The notes: generated from the sequence alone by a model not told the origin. A DNA stretch of 64,000 nt from JALZKA01 sp963725035 (GCA_963725035.1 CAVRWX010000018.1:434001-498000); one strand, 5' to 3'; positions 37,726 to 48,037 are shown, counted from the first letter of the stretch. A program made the numbers and translations.

Positions 37726-40671
37726 CAGCGGTTCCTCCCGTGCTTTCTGCGCTTCTGGCGCTGGCGGCGGCGCTCCTTCTGAGCTGCCTCGCGATGCGCG
37801 ACCGCCGGATCGGCCTTGTCGCCCTCTGCCCCGGCGCCGTCGGTCTCGGCGGCGCCGGGCGGGCCGGTAACAGGCTCGGACGGCTCGGTGCCGTCGCTCG
37901 GGAGCGGGCCTGTCTCGGGCGCGCCCGTTGGGGGCGCCGCGTCGGGGGCATCGGCGGGCACCTCGGTCGCGATGGGAGGCCCGCCGCCGATCAGTTTCTG
38001 CTCGGGCCCCTCGCCCAGCTCGCCATGACCCTCCACGCGGGCGACGGTGTTGTCCTCGGGGAAGACCGGCACGTAGCCCATCGTCTCCTGGATCTGGTGG
38101 CGGCGGGCGCGATACGTGGGCTCGCGCTCCTTCCACTCAGTCAGGACGGGCGCGGCGATGAAGATCGACGAGTACGTACCGGAGGCGATCCCGACCATCA
38201 TCGCGAAGGCGAAGCCGCGCAGGGTCTCGTCGCCGAAGACGAGGATCATGCCGACCAGGAAGACGGTCGAGAGGCCGGTGATGAGCGAACGCGTGAGGAC
38301 CTCGGCCATCGAGCGGTTCACGATCTGGGAGAAGGCGGCGCGCGGCATGCGCGGCACGTTCTCGCGGATCCTGTCGAACACGATGATCGTGTCGTACATC
38401 GAATAACCCAAGATGGTGAGGAAGGCAGCCACGGTCGCGCTCGTCACCTCCAGCCCCGTCAGCGCGTAGATGCCCCCGGTGATGAGGATGTCGTGGAAGA
38501 GGGCGATGAGAACCGGCACCGCGTACTTCGCCTCGAACCTGATCGCGACATAGACCGAGATCACGAGCAGCGACATGATCAGCGCCTTGACCGCGTTCTC
38601 GGCGACCTGCTGGCCGAACGTCGGCCCGACGGATTCGTTCTGGAAGCCCTGGTCGTCGCCCTCGAGCCCGAAGGCGTCGCTCAGCGCCCCTTGGACCGCC
38701 GGTCGCCTGATCGGGTGGGATCTTGGCCTGCATCTGGATCACGTTGGCGCCGAAGTCCTCGTTTTCGACGGACTGGATCTCGGCCGAGTCGATGCCGTCG
38801 ATCCCGGCGTCGTTCAGCGCGGTCCGGACGTCCTCGGCGCTCGCGTCCTCGGCAAGCGCGGCGGTGATCCGCGTGCCCGATTCGAAGTCGATGCCCAGGT
38901 TGAGCTGCTGGGTCGAGAAGGCGACTGCGCCGATCATCAGGATCACGCCCGAGGCAGAGAAGAAGTACTTCGACCTACCGGTGAAGTCGAACTTCCAGTC
39001 CTTCTGGTCCTCGCCGGCGCCGAGGAAGCGCGCGGAGCGCAGCATCGGTGAGCGGCCCATGACCGCGAGGAACGCCTGTGTGAAGAGGACGGCGGTGAAG
39101 AGCGAGACGATGGTGCCGATACCCAGCGTGAACGCGAACCCCTTGACGCCCGCGCTCGCGAGGACGAACAGGATGAACGCCGTGAGCAGGGTGATGACGT
39201 TCGCGTCGACGATCGTTGCGATTCCCTTGCGATAGCCCTGCGCGATCGCCGACAGGGTCGAGCGCCCCAGGTGCAGCTCCTCCTTTATTCGCTCGAAGAT
39301 GACGATGTTCGAGTCGGCCGCGACTCCGATCGTGAGGATCAGACCGGCGATGCCTGGCAGCGTCAGCGTGATCGGGATGATCTTGATCATCGCCAGGTAG
39401 AAGAGGGCGTAGACGGCGAGTCCGAGGAGGGCGACGAAGCCGAGGAAGCGGTAGTACGCGAGTAGGAAGACGACGACCAGCGCGAGGCCGAAGAGCGCGG
39501 CCTTGATCGCGCCGTCGAGCGCGTCCTGCCCAAGCGTCGCCGAGACGGTCGATTGGTTGATCAGCGCGAGCTCGACCGGCAGGGCTCCGATGCGCAGGAA
39601 CTCCGCGAGGTCCTGGGCTTCCGTGATCGTGAAGTCGCCCGAGATCTGAGCGCCCGTGTCGCCCGAGATCCCCGTGGGGTTCTCCTTGAAGTTGATGATC
39701 GGGCGCGAGACGATCTCGCCGTCGAGGACAACGGCGAACGAGTCTGAGATGCCCGCCGCCTGCTCAGCGTCGATGGTTTGGCCCTGGATGCCCGCCTTCT
39801 CGAGGCCGCGCTGGGCGATGCGCTGGGTCACCTCTGCGAACGACTCCTGTCCCTTATCGGTGAAGTCGAAGGTGACGTTCGGGACGTTCGAGACGGGATC
39901 GAAGTTCTGCTCCGGGTTGCGGATGTCGTCGCCCGTCAGCTCTGGGCGGTCTTTGAGGAGGAACCAGCCGCGGATCCCCGTCTCGGACTCGTCGGCATCC
40001 GTGGCGGGATCGTCTGGCGGCGCCTCCTCGCGGAGCACCACGTAACCCTGCGGCACCTCCTCTACGACTGAGCCCTCGGGCTGCTCGCCGTCGAACTTGA
40101 GGTAGAGGTCCTCCTCCTTCGAGACGGGGCCGGCCAGGAGCTCGAGCGAGTTCTCGTCGAACAGGTAGTAGAGGCCGTCGTGGGTGCAGAGTGCCTCGCC
40201 GTCCTTCTCGAAGCACTCGGGCTTCTCCTTCTGCGATGCGATCACCGCGTCATAGAGGCGGTTGAAGGGGCGCTCGACCGCGTCCGTGATGTCCGGATCC
40301 GGCGGGACCACGTTCGGCTCGAAGTCATAGAACGAGAGCTGCGAGGTCTGCCCCACCTGATCGATCGCGTCCTGTGCGTTCTGAACCTCAGGCAGGCTGA
40401 CTGAGATCTGCCTCTCGCCGATCCGGGAGATCTCGGGCTCCGAGACGCCCAGCGCGTCAACGCGCTCGCGGATGAGGTCGACGGAGCGGTCGACGTCCTC
40501 GACGTTGATCGTGGTGTTCGCGCCCGTTGCCCGGGCCTCGTACACGAGCTCGGTGCCGCCCGCAAGGTCGATGCCCTGGCGTGTCGGCTTGGACGTGATG
40601 GCGTAGACCGACGCGATGATGAGCACGAGAACGAGGCCGAGGACGATGTAGCTGCGGCGACGCGAACCCAT
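37725..40671 (-). CDS. secDF: Protein export membrane protein SecDF (fused, one frameshift)
   Basis: From ATG 40671 the SecD half (about 1-560) has a first membrane helix, the periplasmic P1 region starting QGIDLAGGTELVYEA, and helices with GIAGLILTIGVAADSNIVIFERIKEEL. The SecF half follows in the same frame (KFDFTGRSKYFF, LNLGIDFESGTRI), so the two are fused. Near 38697-38703 one extra G breaks the frame after PPDQATGG; restoring it gives VQGALSDAFGLEG...GPTFGQQVAENAVKAL and the SecF helices with GYSMYDTIIVFDRIRENV, ending at 37725. Restored length about 981 residues. It uses the proton motive force to assist SecYEG-SecA export. As SecDF is a core gene, a sequencing error is the likely cause. 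The usual neighbour yajC is missing. Confidence 0.9.
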
Positions 40672-40722
40672 CGTCAGACGACCCCTGCAGGGCTAGTTGT
40701 GCCCGGACCCATGCGTAAGAAC

Positions 40723-41205
40723 CTACTCAGGGGTCAGGACCAGCAGGAGCCCGCCGTCGTCGTCATAGGCGGGGAAGACGTCGGCCACGGCCTCGGCGGG
40801 AAGGTCGCCCTCTGCGTTCACCTGCACGCGCCGCCCGAGCGAGCGCACGCCCCACTCCAGCGTGGTGCCGATCGGGTCGGTTTCGCCGTTCTCGGTCGGA
40901 GGCGCCTCGGGGACGTCGTCGCCGCCCTTCCACTCCAGCCCGAGCACGTCGCGAACCGGCCGGCCGATGACGTCCTCGTCCTTCAAACCGGTGAGCTCGA
41001 AGCCGCCGCGACCGACGTCGAGCACCCTGCCGTCCTTGTCGCACGTGAAGAAGGCCGCGTCCGGCGCCGGGTAGTAGTCGTCGAGAAGCTCGAAGATGAA
41101 CCCCGCCCCACACTTCGCACAGCTCTTCGGCCGGTCGGAGAAACCGGCAGTCCGCGAGTTTGAAAGCTCCCGATTTCCACAGTTGGGACAGATGAAGAAC
41201 GGCAC
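40723..41205 (-). CDS. Zinc-ribbon plus PAS-domain protein
   Basis: 160 residues. An N-terminal zinc ribbon (CPNCGNRE at 6-13, CAKCGAGF at 29-36) is joined to a PAS domain (about 36-150) with YYPAPDAAFFTCDKDGRVLDVGRGGFELTGLKDEDVIGRPVRDVLGL, the usual PAS core. It has no output domain, so it may act by protein binding as a sensor or adaptor. It lies 51 nt upstream of secDF on the same strand. Confidence 0.8.
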   Translation of the reverse strand: MPFFICPNCGNRELSNSRTAGFSDRPKSCAKCGAGFIFELLDDYYPAPDAAFFTCDKDGRVLDVGRGGFELTGLKDEDVIGRPVRDVLGLEWKGGDDVPEAPPTENGETDPIGTTLEWGVRSLGRRVQVNAEGDLPAEAVADVFPAYDDDGGLLLVLTPE

Positions 41206-41288
41206 GCCGGAAGCGTAGCGAGAGAAGGAGCCCCGTCCACCGCTCGTCCAGGCGCCTTAACGGCGCGTTCATCGAGACGAATTGACGC

Positions 41289-41561
41289 CTAGCCGGCGTC
41301 TACGAGCTCGGCTTCGAACCTGTCCACGTGGCCCCCGGCGCCTTCCACGATCTCACGGACGTTCTCGATCGCCTCTTCTTCGGATGCAGCTTCAACATTG
41401 AAGAGAAAGAGCTGGGTGACGCTCGGAAAGGGCTGGCCCGGCGGCAGTGCTTCGCCCGACCAACCACCGGATGGGAACTCGAGACTGATGCGTGCGCGCG
41501 TGGCGCCGTCGATGGTCCCCCGGCACGACACCCGGTACATCGCCTCGCTCATCTCAGCCAC
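41289..41561 (-). CDS. Small conserved-type protein of unknown function
   Basis: 90 residues from 41561, or 87 from ATG 41552. Pattern of two or three beta strands (MYRVSCRGTI, SVTQLFLFNVEAASEEEAIENV) and a helix, resembling a ferredoxin-like alpha-beta fold in which a residue stretch SEEEAIENVREIV forms the helix. No cysteine or enzyme motif. Placed between ruvB (32 nt) and the PAS gene. Confidence 0.6.
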   Translation of the reverse strand: MAEMSEAMYRVSCRGTIDGATRARISLEFPSGGWSGEALPPGQPFPSVTQLFLFNVEAASEEEAIENVREIVEGAGGHVDRFEAELVDAG

Positions 41562-41592
41562 CCTATCGGTGGAGACGCCCAGCTTGCCGGGC

Positions 41593-42693
41593 CTAGAACA
41601 ACGTTGCGGCGCCTTCGGGCACCGCGAGACCCATGTGCTCGTAGCCGCGCTCGGTCAGGACCCGGCCGCGGGGGGTGCGCTTGATCAGGCCCTGCTGGAT
41701 GAGGTAAGGCTCGTAAACGCCTTCGATCGTGTCGGGCTCCTCGTCGATCGCGTCGGCGAGGGTCGTGAGGCCGACGGGGCCGCCTGTGAACTTGACCGCG
41801 ATCGTCTCCAGGATCGTGCGGTCGTGGCGGTCGAGGCCCATCTTGTCGACGTCGAGGAGGCTCAGCGCCTCCGTGGCGATCTCCTCGGTGACGACACCGG
41901 TGCCGCGCACCTCGGCGAAATCGCGGACGCGGCGGAGCAGGCGGTTGGCGACGCGAGGCGTGCCGCGGGAGCGCGAGGCGATCGCGATCTCGCCCCCGTC
42001 CTCGATCTCGACGTCCAGGATGCCGGCCGACCGGCGGACGATCACTGCGAGGTCGTCCGCCTCGTAGTGCTCGAGCCGGAACGACACGCCAAAGCGGTCG
42101 TGAAGCGGCTTGGAGAGGAGCCCGGCGCGGGTCGTCGCGCCAACGAGCGTGAACGGCGGCAGGTCGAGCGTGACGGTGCGCGCGCCGGCCCCCTGGCCGA
42201 GCACCACCGGCAGGCGGCGGTCCTCCATCGCGGGATAGAGCGTCTCCTCGATAGCCGGATTGAGGCGGTGGATCTCGTCGATGAAGAAGACAGCGCCCGG
42301 CTCGAGCGAGGTGAGGAAGGCAGCGACGTCGGCCTTACGCTCGAGCGCCGGCGCTGCGGTGTGGACGAGCCCTGCGCCCAGCTCGGCGGCGATGATGTGC
42401 GCGAGCGAGGTCTTGCCCAGGCCGGGCGGCCCCGAAAGGAGAACGTGGTCGAGCGGCTCGCCGCGCCGGCGCGCCGCCTCGATGAAGACTTCCAGCTGGC
42501 TCGTTACCGCTTCCTGCGCGACGAAGTCGGCGAGGCGCGGCGGGCGGAGCGAGCGGTCGAGCTCCTCGTCCCCCTCGGCCAGGCGTGCCTCGGCCATGGG
42601 TTCCTCGGGGTCGACGCGGCGCACCCGCATCTCGGCCGCGGCTTCGATCGAGGGGTCCGGGACGATGCCCGGGCTGCGCTCGGGATCCATCAT
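41593..42693 (-). CDS. ruvB: Holliday junction DNA helicase RuvB
   Basis: 366 residues, slightly long at the N-terminus. AAA+ ATPase with Walker A GPPGLGKT (88-95), Walker B FIDEIHRL (about 136-143), sensor GATTRAGLLSKPLHDRFG and the C-terminal winged helix (YIQ-type block YLIQQGLIKRTPRGR). It drives branch migration with RuvA. Start overlaps the ruvA stop by 4 nt (42690-42693). Confidence 0.97.
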   Translation of the reverse strand: MMDPERSPGIVPDPSIEAAAEMRVRRVDPEEPMAEARLAEGDEELDRSLRPPRLADFVAQEAVTSQLEVFIEAARRRGEPLDHVLLSGPPGLGKTSLAHIIAAELGAGLVHTAAPALERKADVAAFLTSLEPGAVFFIDEIHRLNPAIEETLYPAMEDRRLPVVLGQGAGARTVTLDLPPFTLVGATTRAGLLSKPLHDRFGVSFRLEHYEADDLAVIVRRSAGILDVEIEDGGEIAIASRSRGTPRVANRLLRRVRDFAEVRGTGVVTEEIATEALSLLDVDKMGLDRHDRTILETIAVKFTGGPVGLTTLADAIDEEPDTIEGVYEPYLIQQGLIKRTPRGRVLTERGYEHMGLAVPEGAATLF

Positions 42694-43295
42694 CCGTTCC
42701 TGCTCTCGGTGGCGTCGCCTGCGCGGCGGAGCGCGATCGAGATCAGTTCCTCGGGCTCTTCGCCCTCAGCGCCGTCGAGGAGGCGCTCGGCCTCCATCAA
42801 CGTGTAGCCGAGGCCGACGAGGCCCTCGCGTGCGAGGAGGCGCGGCTCGTCCGAGCCGGCGACCGGCGTCGCAGCGGGCGCGCTCTCGAGCTCGCCGGCG
42901 ACCTTCTCGCGAAGCTCGACGATCACCCGCTCGGCCGTCCGCTTGCCGACGCCTGGGACTGCCTGAAAGCGCTTGGCGTCCCCTAGCGCGATCGCCTTCA
43001 AGAGTTCGCGCGGCGAGCCGCCGGAGAGGATCGCCATCGCGACCTTGGGGCCGACGCCGGAGACGGAGTTGAGGTAGAGGAAGAGGTCGCGCTCCTCCTC
43101 GGTCGCGAAGCCGAGTAGCTGCATGGCGTCGTCGCGGACGACAAGGTGGGCGTGAAGCGACGCTTCCTTGCCGACAGCGGGAACGGACTTGAGGGTCTCG
43201 GCCGACACGCTGAGGCGGTAGCCGACGCCGCCCGTGTCGATCACCACGTGGTCGGCCCGGCGCAACAGCACCTCTCCCCGCACCGATGCGATCAC
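42690..43295 (-). CDS. ruvA: Holliday junction DNA helicase RuvA
   Basis: 201 residues. Starts MIASVRGEV with the OB domain (1-64), helix-hairpin-helix repeats including VSGVGPKVAMAIL (about 78-90) and VPGVGKRTAERVIVEL (113-128), and a C-terminal domain III (about 150-195) that binds RuvB. Overlaps ruvC and ruvB by 4 nt each. Confidence 0.96.
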   Translation of the reverse strand: MIASVRGEVLLRRADHVVIDTGGVGYRLSVSAETLKSVPAVGKEASLHAHLVVRDDAMQLLGFATEEERDLFLYLNSVSGVGPKVAMAILSGGSPRELLKAIALGDAKRFQAVPGVGKRTAERVIVELREKVAGELESAPAATPVAGSDEPRLLAREGLVGLGYTLMEAERLLDGAEGEEPEELISIALRRAGDATESRNG

Positions 43296-43813
43296 GCGAG
43301 CGCCTTCATGCGGTTGTCGGCCTTCTGCGCAGCTTGGTGGCGGGCGAGATGCCCCGCGTGGCAGATCGCGACGGCGAGCGCGTCAGCGGCATGGTCCGAA
43401 GACGGAGGAGCGGGTAGGCCCAGGAGCGTGCCAACCATCTGCTGGACCTGCGCCTTGGCAGCCCCGCCAGAGCCACATACGGCCATCTTCACGGCCTGAG
43501 GCGTGTAGTCGAAGCAAGCGAGTCCTCGCTCGGCGGCGGCGAGCATCGCCACGCCGCGCGCCTGGCCGACCGCCACGGCCGACTTCACGTTCTTTCCGAA
43601 GTAGAGGTCCTCGAGGCCGACGGACACGGGCTCGTGCCAGTCCATGAGCTCCGCGATAGCCGCGTGGATCCGGCCCAGGCGCGTCTCGGGAGGCAGATCG
43701 GACGGCGTTTCGATCACGCCGCCATCAACTGCGTTCATGCTGGTTCCGGCCACCCTCACGATGCCGAAGCCCGTGTTAGCCAGACCGGGATCTATGCCCA
43801 TCACTACCACCAT
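43292..43813 (-). CDS. ruvC: Holliday junction resolvase RuvC
   Basis: 173 residues from ATG 43813 (MVVVMGIDPGLANTGFG), chosen because the family begins just before GIDPGL; the frame is open to 43852. Acidic active site: Asp8 in GIDPG, Glu in GLEDLYFGK, and Asp residues in SSDHAADALAVA. It cuts Holliday junctions symmetrically as part of the RuvABC complex. Stop overlaps ruvA start. Confidence 0.95.
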   Translation of the reverse strand: MVVVMGIDPGLANTGFGIVRVAGTSMNAVDGGVIETPSDLPPETRLGRIHAAIAELMDWHEPVSVGLEDLYFGKNVKSAVAVGQARGVAMLAAAERGLACFDYTPQAVKMAVCGSGGAAKAQVQQMVGTLLGLPAPPSSDHAADALAVAICHAGHLARHQAAQKADNRMKALA

Positions 43814-43885
43814 GGGTACTGATTCTGGACCGAGGGGCGGATGCCTCCCCATTGGCGCCTGTTCGTGCCTGGAAATCGCAACGCT

Positions 43886-44642
43886 TTACGCTGCGGCTTC
43901 CGCCTCTTCCATCAGTTCGGCTGAGATGTCGAAGTTCGAGTGGACCTCGTCGACGTCGTCGTGGTCGTCGAGCATGTCGATCAGACGGATCAGGCGCCGT
44001 GCCTCTGCGGCGTCGGTCACCGCGACCACGTTCTGGGGTTCCATCGCAAGCTCGGCGGACTCGATCTCGACGCCTGAGGAGGTCAGCGCCTCGCGCACCG
44101 CTGTCAGGCTCTGCGGCTCGCAGGTGACCTTGAGGGTGTCGTCGTCCTCGACCACGTCTTCCGCGCCGGCATCGATCGCGCCGATCACGTCGTCTTCTCC
44201 ATAGCGGCTGCCGTCCAGGAACACGACGCCCTTCTTCTCGAACTGCCAGGCGACCGACCCGGGCTCGCCCAGGTTGCCGCCGTGTCGGTCAAAGGCGTTC
44301 CTGATCTCGGATCCGGTGCGGTTGCGGTTGTCTGTCAGCGCTTCCACCAGAGAGCGCGGTCCCTGCCGGGCCGTAGCCCTCGTAGAGGACGCGCTCGATC
44401 GCGCCGGCCTCACCCTCACCCGTGCCCTTGTCGATCGCGCGCTGGATGTTGTCCTTGGGCATCGAGTAGCTCCTGGCCTTCTCGACGGCCGCGGCCAGGG
44501 TGTGGTTGCCCGCCGGGTCTCCGCCGCCCTCGCGCGCCGCGACCGTGATCGCGCGGGCGAGCTTCGTGAAGAGCTTGCCGCGCTTCGCGTCGGTCGCGGC
44601 TTTCTTGTGCTTTATCGACGCCCACTTGGAATGACCGGCCAT
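43886..44642 (-). CDS. yebC: YebC/PmpR-family regulatory protein (one frameshift)
   Basis: From ATG 44642 (MAGHSKWASIKHKKAATDAKRGK, the family hallmark in its first residues) the frame runs to YEGYGPAGTAL, then one extra T in the repeat at 44349-44354 breaks it. In the next frame LVEALTDNRNRTGSEIRNAFDRHGGNLGEPGSVAWQFEKKG completes the YebC sequence to the stop at 43886. Restored length about 251 residues. Members are transcriptional regulators or translation factors resolving proline-rich stalls. Position before ruvC is the standard one. Error in the sequence is more likely than gene loss. Confidence 0.88.
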
Positions 44643-44789
44643 GCGTCGATTCTACGAATGCGAAAACCGCGCAACTTCTCGCACTAGCGAGTGTTCAGGA
44701 CTCTTGAAGAGCAGGGATTGGATCGGGGATGCCAAAGGCGATCGCGGTGGGCGTGGGGGCCCACCGCGAATCGCTGTCTCATGCCGGAG

Positions 44790-46286
44790 CTAGGGAAGGA
44801 CCTGGGTCTGGGGGTTGAACGTCGTGCCCAGCGACTTTGCCTTGGCCTGGCCGAAGCCCTTGGCCTTGAAGAGGCCGACGCCGTAGCCGGAGGTGAACTC
44901 GTTCGTGAAGATCTTTCCGCGGAACCAGTATCCGGACCAGATGTCGGGATTGACGCCGTCGGTCTGTTGCAGGAAGAAGCCCTTCTCCTCCGGGGCGGCG
45001 GGATCCGAGAAATCCACGATCGAGAGGCCGCCCGAGTAGTAGGGCGACACGGCCACGTAGCGATCCCGGTCCTTCATCGGCAGGATCGAAAAGTCGTGGG
45101 TCGTGCAGCGGAAGCGCGCAGCCTCCTCGGGGCTGTCCACCGGCGGCACGCGCGGGAGCGAATAGCTGCCCTCGAGGGTGGGGCTCTCCGGATCGGTGAT
45201 GTCGTAGAACCACATCGCGCCGACCGGGCTGGCCGAACTGGTGGAGCAGCCGGCGCCACCCGCCGCGCCCAGATGCTCGTCGCCGATTACCGCCATCTTG
45301 CCGTCCCACGTGAACTGGGCCGAGTGGTCGAGCTCGATGAGCGGGTTCTGGACGGCGGAGAGAAACTCAGGTGACGACGGATCGGAGATGTCGGCGATCA
45401 CGAAGGCGCCCAGGCACGCGAACGCCGCGAGGTCCTTGGCCGGCAAGACGCCCGAGTCATGGCAGCCGACCGTGTCGGGCGTCACCGCGAGGTCCGGGAT
45501 GATGTCGACGACGCCCTCCTTCCGCGCCTTCGACGGGTCACCGGCCGGGAACGAGACGATGGAGATCTCACCCTCTGGATGAATGGCCTTGGTGCAGGTG
45601 TCCGCATCGCCCAGTGGGTAGGACTGGACGTAGATGTAGCTTCGCTTGCCGCCCGGCACCAGTGTCTGCGTGTGCGAGCCGCACTCGGTCTCGATGAAGC
45701 CAGCCTGGGTCGGCTTGCGGGGATTCGAGATGTCGACGATCCGGAGGCCCTCCTTCCCGAGGGAGGAGTCGGAGACATCAGTTGGCGTGTTGTTGCAGGT
45801 AGCTGATTCGCGGCTGTTCGAGCTGGGTGAGTCGATCGAGACGAAGGCGTAGCCGCCCGAAACTGTTACGTCGCCCTGGGCGGCCGGGCAGCGGTGGAAC
45901 GAGATCTGCTCGAGCGAGCGGGACGAACGCTCGAAAAGGCCAATGCCGTCGTAGCTCCCCGAAATCATGAGGCGGCCGCGGAACGCGAGGTCGGAACCCT
46001 CCGCGATCTGGCCCTTGCGTACAACCACGGGCTCCTGATCCAGCTTGCGGAATCCGGCCGATGCGACGTCCTCCCCCGGGCCGGCCTGTCGGTCGAGCGG
46101 CGCCGTGCCGTGCGACCCGGGAAGGGCAAGCGGCGTCTCGAAGACCGAGAGGAGATTTGCGCCGTACCCATAGTCGGCGACGCCGTAGGTGTCGTGATCG
46201 GCCGACGCCGGCGCGACGACGACCATGGCCAGCACAAATGCGATCAGCGCCGCGAACCCGACCCGGACAAACCCCATGTAGCCCAC
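44790..46286 (-). CDS. Secreted LVIVD-repeat beta-propeller protein
   Basis: 498 residues from GTG 46286 or ATG 46277. Signal peptide about 1-29 ending ASADHDT. Repeats of the LVIVD type recur along the chain (LRIVDISNPRKP, FVIADISDPSSPEF, WFYDITDPESPTLEG, LSIVDFSDPAAPEE), each a propeller blade in which bonds like DISDP are typical. Six or more cysteines suggest disulfides. Function unknown; such proteins are extracellular. It follows the M29 peptidase by 21 nt on the same strand. Confidence 0.85.
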   Translation of the reverse strand: MGYMGFVRVGFAALIAFVLAMVVVAPASADHDTYGVADYGYGANLLSVFETPLALPGSHGTAPLDRQAGPGEDVASAGFRKLDQEPVVVRKGQIAEGSDLAFRGRLMISGSYDGIGLFERSSRSLEQISFHRCPAAQGDVTVSGGYAFVSIDSPSSNSRESATCNNTPTDVSDSSLGKEGLRIVDISNPRKPTQAGFIETECGSHTQTLVPGGKRSYIYVQSYPLGDADTCTKAIHPEGEISIVSFPAGDPSKARKEGVVDIIPDLAVTPDTVGCHDSGVLPAKDLAAFACLGAFVIADISDPSSPEFLSAVQNPLIELDHSAQFTWDGKMAVIGDEHLGAAGGAGCSTSSASPVGAMWFYDITDPESPTLEGSYSLPRVPPVDSPEEAARFRCTTHDFSILPMKDRDRYVAVSPYYSGGLSIVDFSDPAAPEEKGFFLQQTDGVNPDIWSGYWFRGKIFTNEFTSGYGVGLFKAKGFGQAKAKSLGTTFNPQTQVLP

Positions 46287-46307
46287 GATTACCGAGATCT
46301 CCTCGTC

Positions 46308-47411
46308 TTACACCTTGAAGACGCCGTCCTCCTGAAGAAGCTCCCCGTCGACCTCGATCCGCCCGCCCTTGCGCAGGTCGCAGACGAGATCGGTGTGGAC
46401 GGCGCTCTCGTTCTTGCCGCCCGACTCGGGATAGGCAGCGCCAACGGCCATGTGGACGGTGCCGCCGATCTTCTCGTCCAACAGGACGTCGCGGGTGCCG
46501 CGGTCGATCCGGTAGTTCGTACCGATCCCGAGCTCGCCCAGGCGCCGGGCGCCCTCGTCAGTGTCGATGAGCTCGATGAGGAACTCTTCGCCGCGCTCGG
46601 CCGAGGCCTCGACGATCTTGCCGGCCTCGAAGCGGAAGCGGACGCCGGAGACCTCGCGCCCCGCGACCATCGCTGGAAGGTGGAATGAGACGACGCCTTC
46701 GACTGAGTCCTCGACGGGGCCCGTGAAGAACTCGCCGTCGGGCATGTTGCGGTCGCCGAAGCAGGGAATGAAGGTGCGGCCCTCGACGCCGAGGCGGATG
46801 TCCGTGCCCTCGCCGGTGATGTGGACCTCCGAGTGCCCCGTGACGTGTTCGGCGAGGCGCCGGGTATCGCGAGAGGCCTCCTCCCACGCCGCGAGCGGAT
46901 CGTCCGCGTCGGCCAGGCAGGCGCCGTAGTAGAAGTCCTCGAACTCGGTGAGGCTCATCTCGGCGTCGGACGCGTACGCGTTCGTGGGGAAGAGCGTGTA
47001 GACCCAGTTGTGCTCGCCCTCGGCGGAGCGCTTCATCACGTGCTCGATGAGCTCGCGCGTGGCTGCCTGGCGCTTGGTCTGGCGGTCGGGCGGGACGGAA
47101 GAGAGGGCGCGCGTGTTCGCGTCCGCGCCAATGACGATGCGGCAGTCGGCTTCCTCGGCCGCCCACCTGGAGAGGGGCGAGATCCACTCGAGCTGCGCGT
47201 CGGAAGCGAGGCGGTAGAAGCTCTCGGGCTGTGTGTCGAAGGCCATGGCCAGGACGGGCTGACCGCCTGCCTTCAAGACCTCGTCGTAGACGGCGGTGAT
47301 CAGCGGCTCCGCCGAGGTCGGGCCTTCGATCAGGCAAGTGTCGCCCTCGCCCACCTGGGTCGAGTAGCGAACGAGGATCTTCGCGAGGTTGAGGACGCGC
47401 GGGTCGTTCAT
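46308..47411 (-). CDS. Aminopeptidase, peptidase family M29
   Basis: 367 residues, the usual size of thermophilic aminopeptidases T/S. Metal ligands are visible in NMPDGEFFTGP (Glu near 244), EEFLIELIDTDEGARRLGELGIGTN (Glu residues near 298-311) and HMAVGAAYPESGGKNESAVHTDLVCD (His and HxD). It removes N-terminal residues from peptides in the cytoplasm using two cobalt or zinc ions. The start overlaps the pdxT stop by 4 nt, so it is coupled to vitamin B6 synthesis genes, without known functional link. Confidence 0.92.
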   Translation of the reverse strand: MNDPRVLNLAKILVRYSTQVGEGDTCLIEGPTSAEPLITAVYDEVLKAGGQPVLAMAFDTQPESFYRLASDAQLEWISPLSRWAAEEADCRIVIGADANTRALSSVPPDRQTKRQAATRELIEHVMKRSAEGEHNWVYTLFPTNAYASDAEMSLTEFEDFYYGACLADADDPLAAWEEASRDTRRLAEHVTGHSEVHITGEGTDIRLGVEGRTFIPCFGDRNMPDGEFFTGPVEDSVEGVVSFHLPAMVAGREVSGVRFRFEAGKIVEASAERGEEFLIELIDTDEGARRLGELGIGTNYRIDRGTRDVLLDEKIGGTVHMAVGAAYPESGGKNESAVHTDLVCDLRKGGRIEVDGELLQEDGVFKV

Positions 47412-48037
47412 TGATCTTCCGTGGCCGCAGGGTACGAGGCCGTCGCCTCCGACGCAATCGCCATCAGGAGTGCATGGAGCCTGGGGTCATCGGTCAGCTC
47501 GGGGTGGAACGCGCATGCCAGGACGGAGCCCTCGCGGATGACGACCGGGTGGCCGCCGACTTCGGCGAGGACCTCCACCCCGCCTCCGTGCTCCTCGACC
47601 CACGGCGCGCGGATGAAGACGGCGCGAAGGGGCTCGGGGCCTATGCCTGCGATCTCGAGGTCGGCCTCGAAGCTCGCCAGCTGGCGGCCGAACGCGTTCC
47701 GGCGACAGCTTGCGTCAATCAGGCCCAGGTGCTCACGCCCGCACAGGATCATTCCCGCGCAGGTGCCGAGGATCGGCCGTCCTGCGGCGTGGTGAGCTCG
47801 AATGGGAGCGGCCAGGCCGTCGCGTTCGATCGCCTTGGCGATCGTCGTCGATTCCCCGCCGGGAATCACGAGGGCGTCGAGGTCAGCAAGTTGCTCGGCG
47901 GTCCTGACCTCGCGGGCGTCGGCGCCGAGCTCGGTGAGCATCCGTGCGTGCGCGGCGAAGTCGCCCTGGCTCGCGAGGACTCCAATGCGCAGTCGCTTGG
48001 CCTCGCCTTGAGGCGGCACCAGCGGCCCGTCAGCCAT
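47408..48037 (-). CDS. pdxT: Pyridoxal 5'-phosphate synthase glutaminase subunit PdxT
   Basis: 209 residues. Class I amidotransferase triad: Cys93 in GTCAGMI, His178 and Glu180 in FHPEL. VIPGGESTT (57-65) is the family glycine loop. It supplies ammonia to PdxS. Start ATG 48037, two bases after the pdxS stop. An N-terminal extension of about 15 residues precedes the usual start. Confidence 0.95.
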   Translation of the reverse strand: MADGPLVPPQGEAKRLRIGVLASQGDFAAHARMLTELGADAREVRTAEQLADLDALVIPGGESTTIAKAIERDGLAAPIRAHHAAGRPILGTCAGMILCGREHLGLIDASCRRNAFGRQLASFEADLEIAGIGPEPLRAVFIRAPWVEEHGGGVEVLAEVGGHPVVIREGSVLACAFHPELTDDPRLHALLMAIASEATASYPAATEDQ

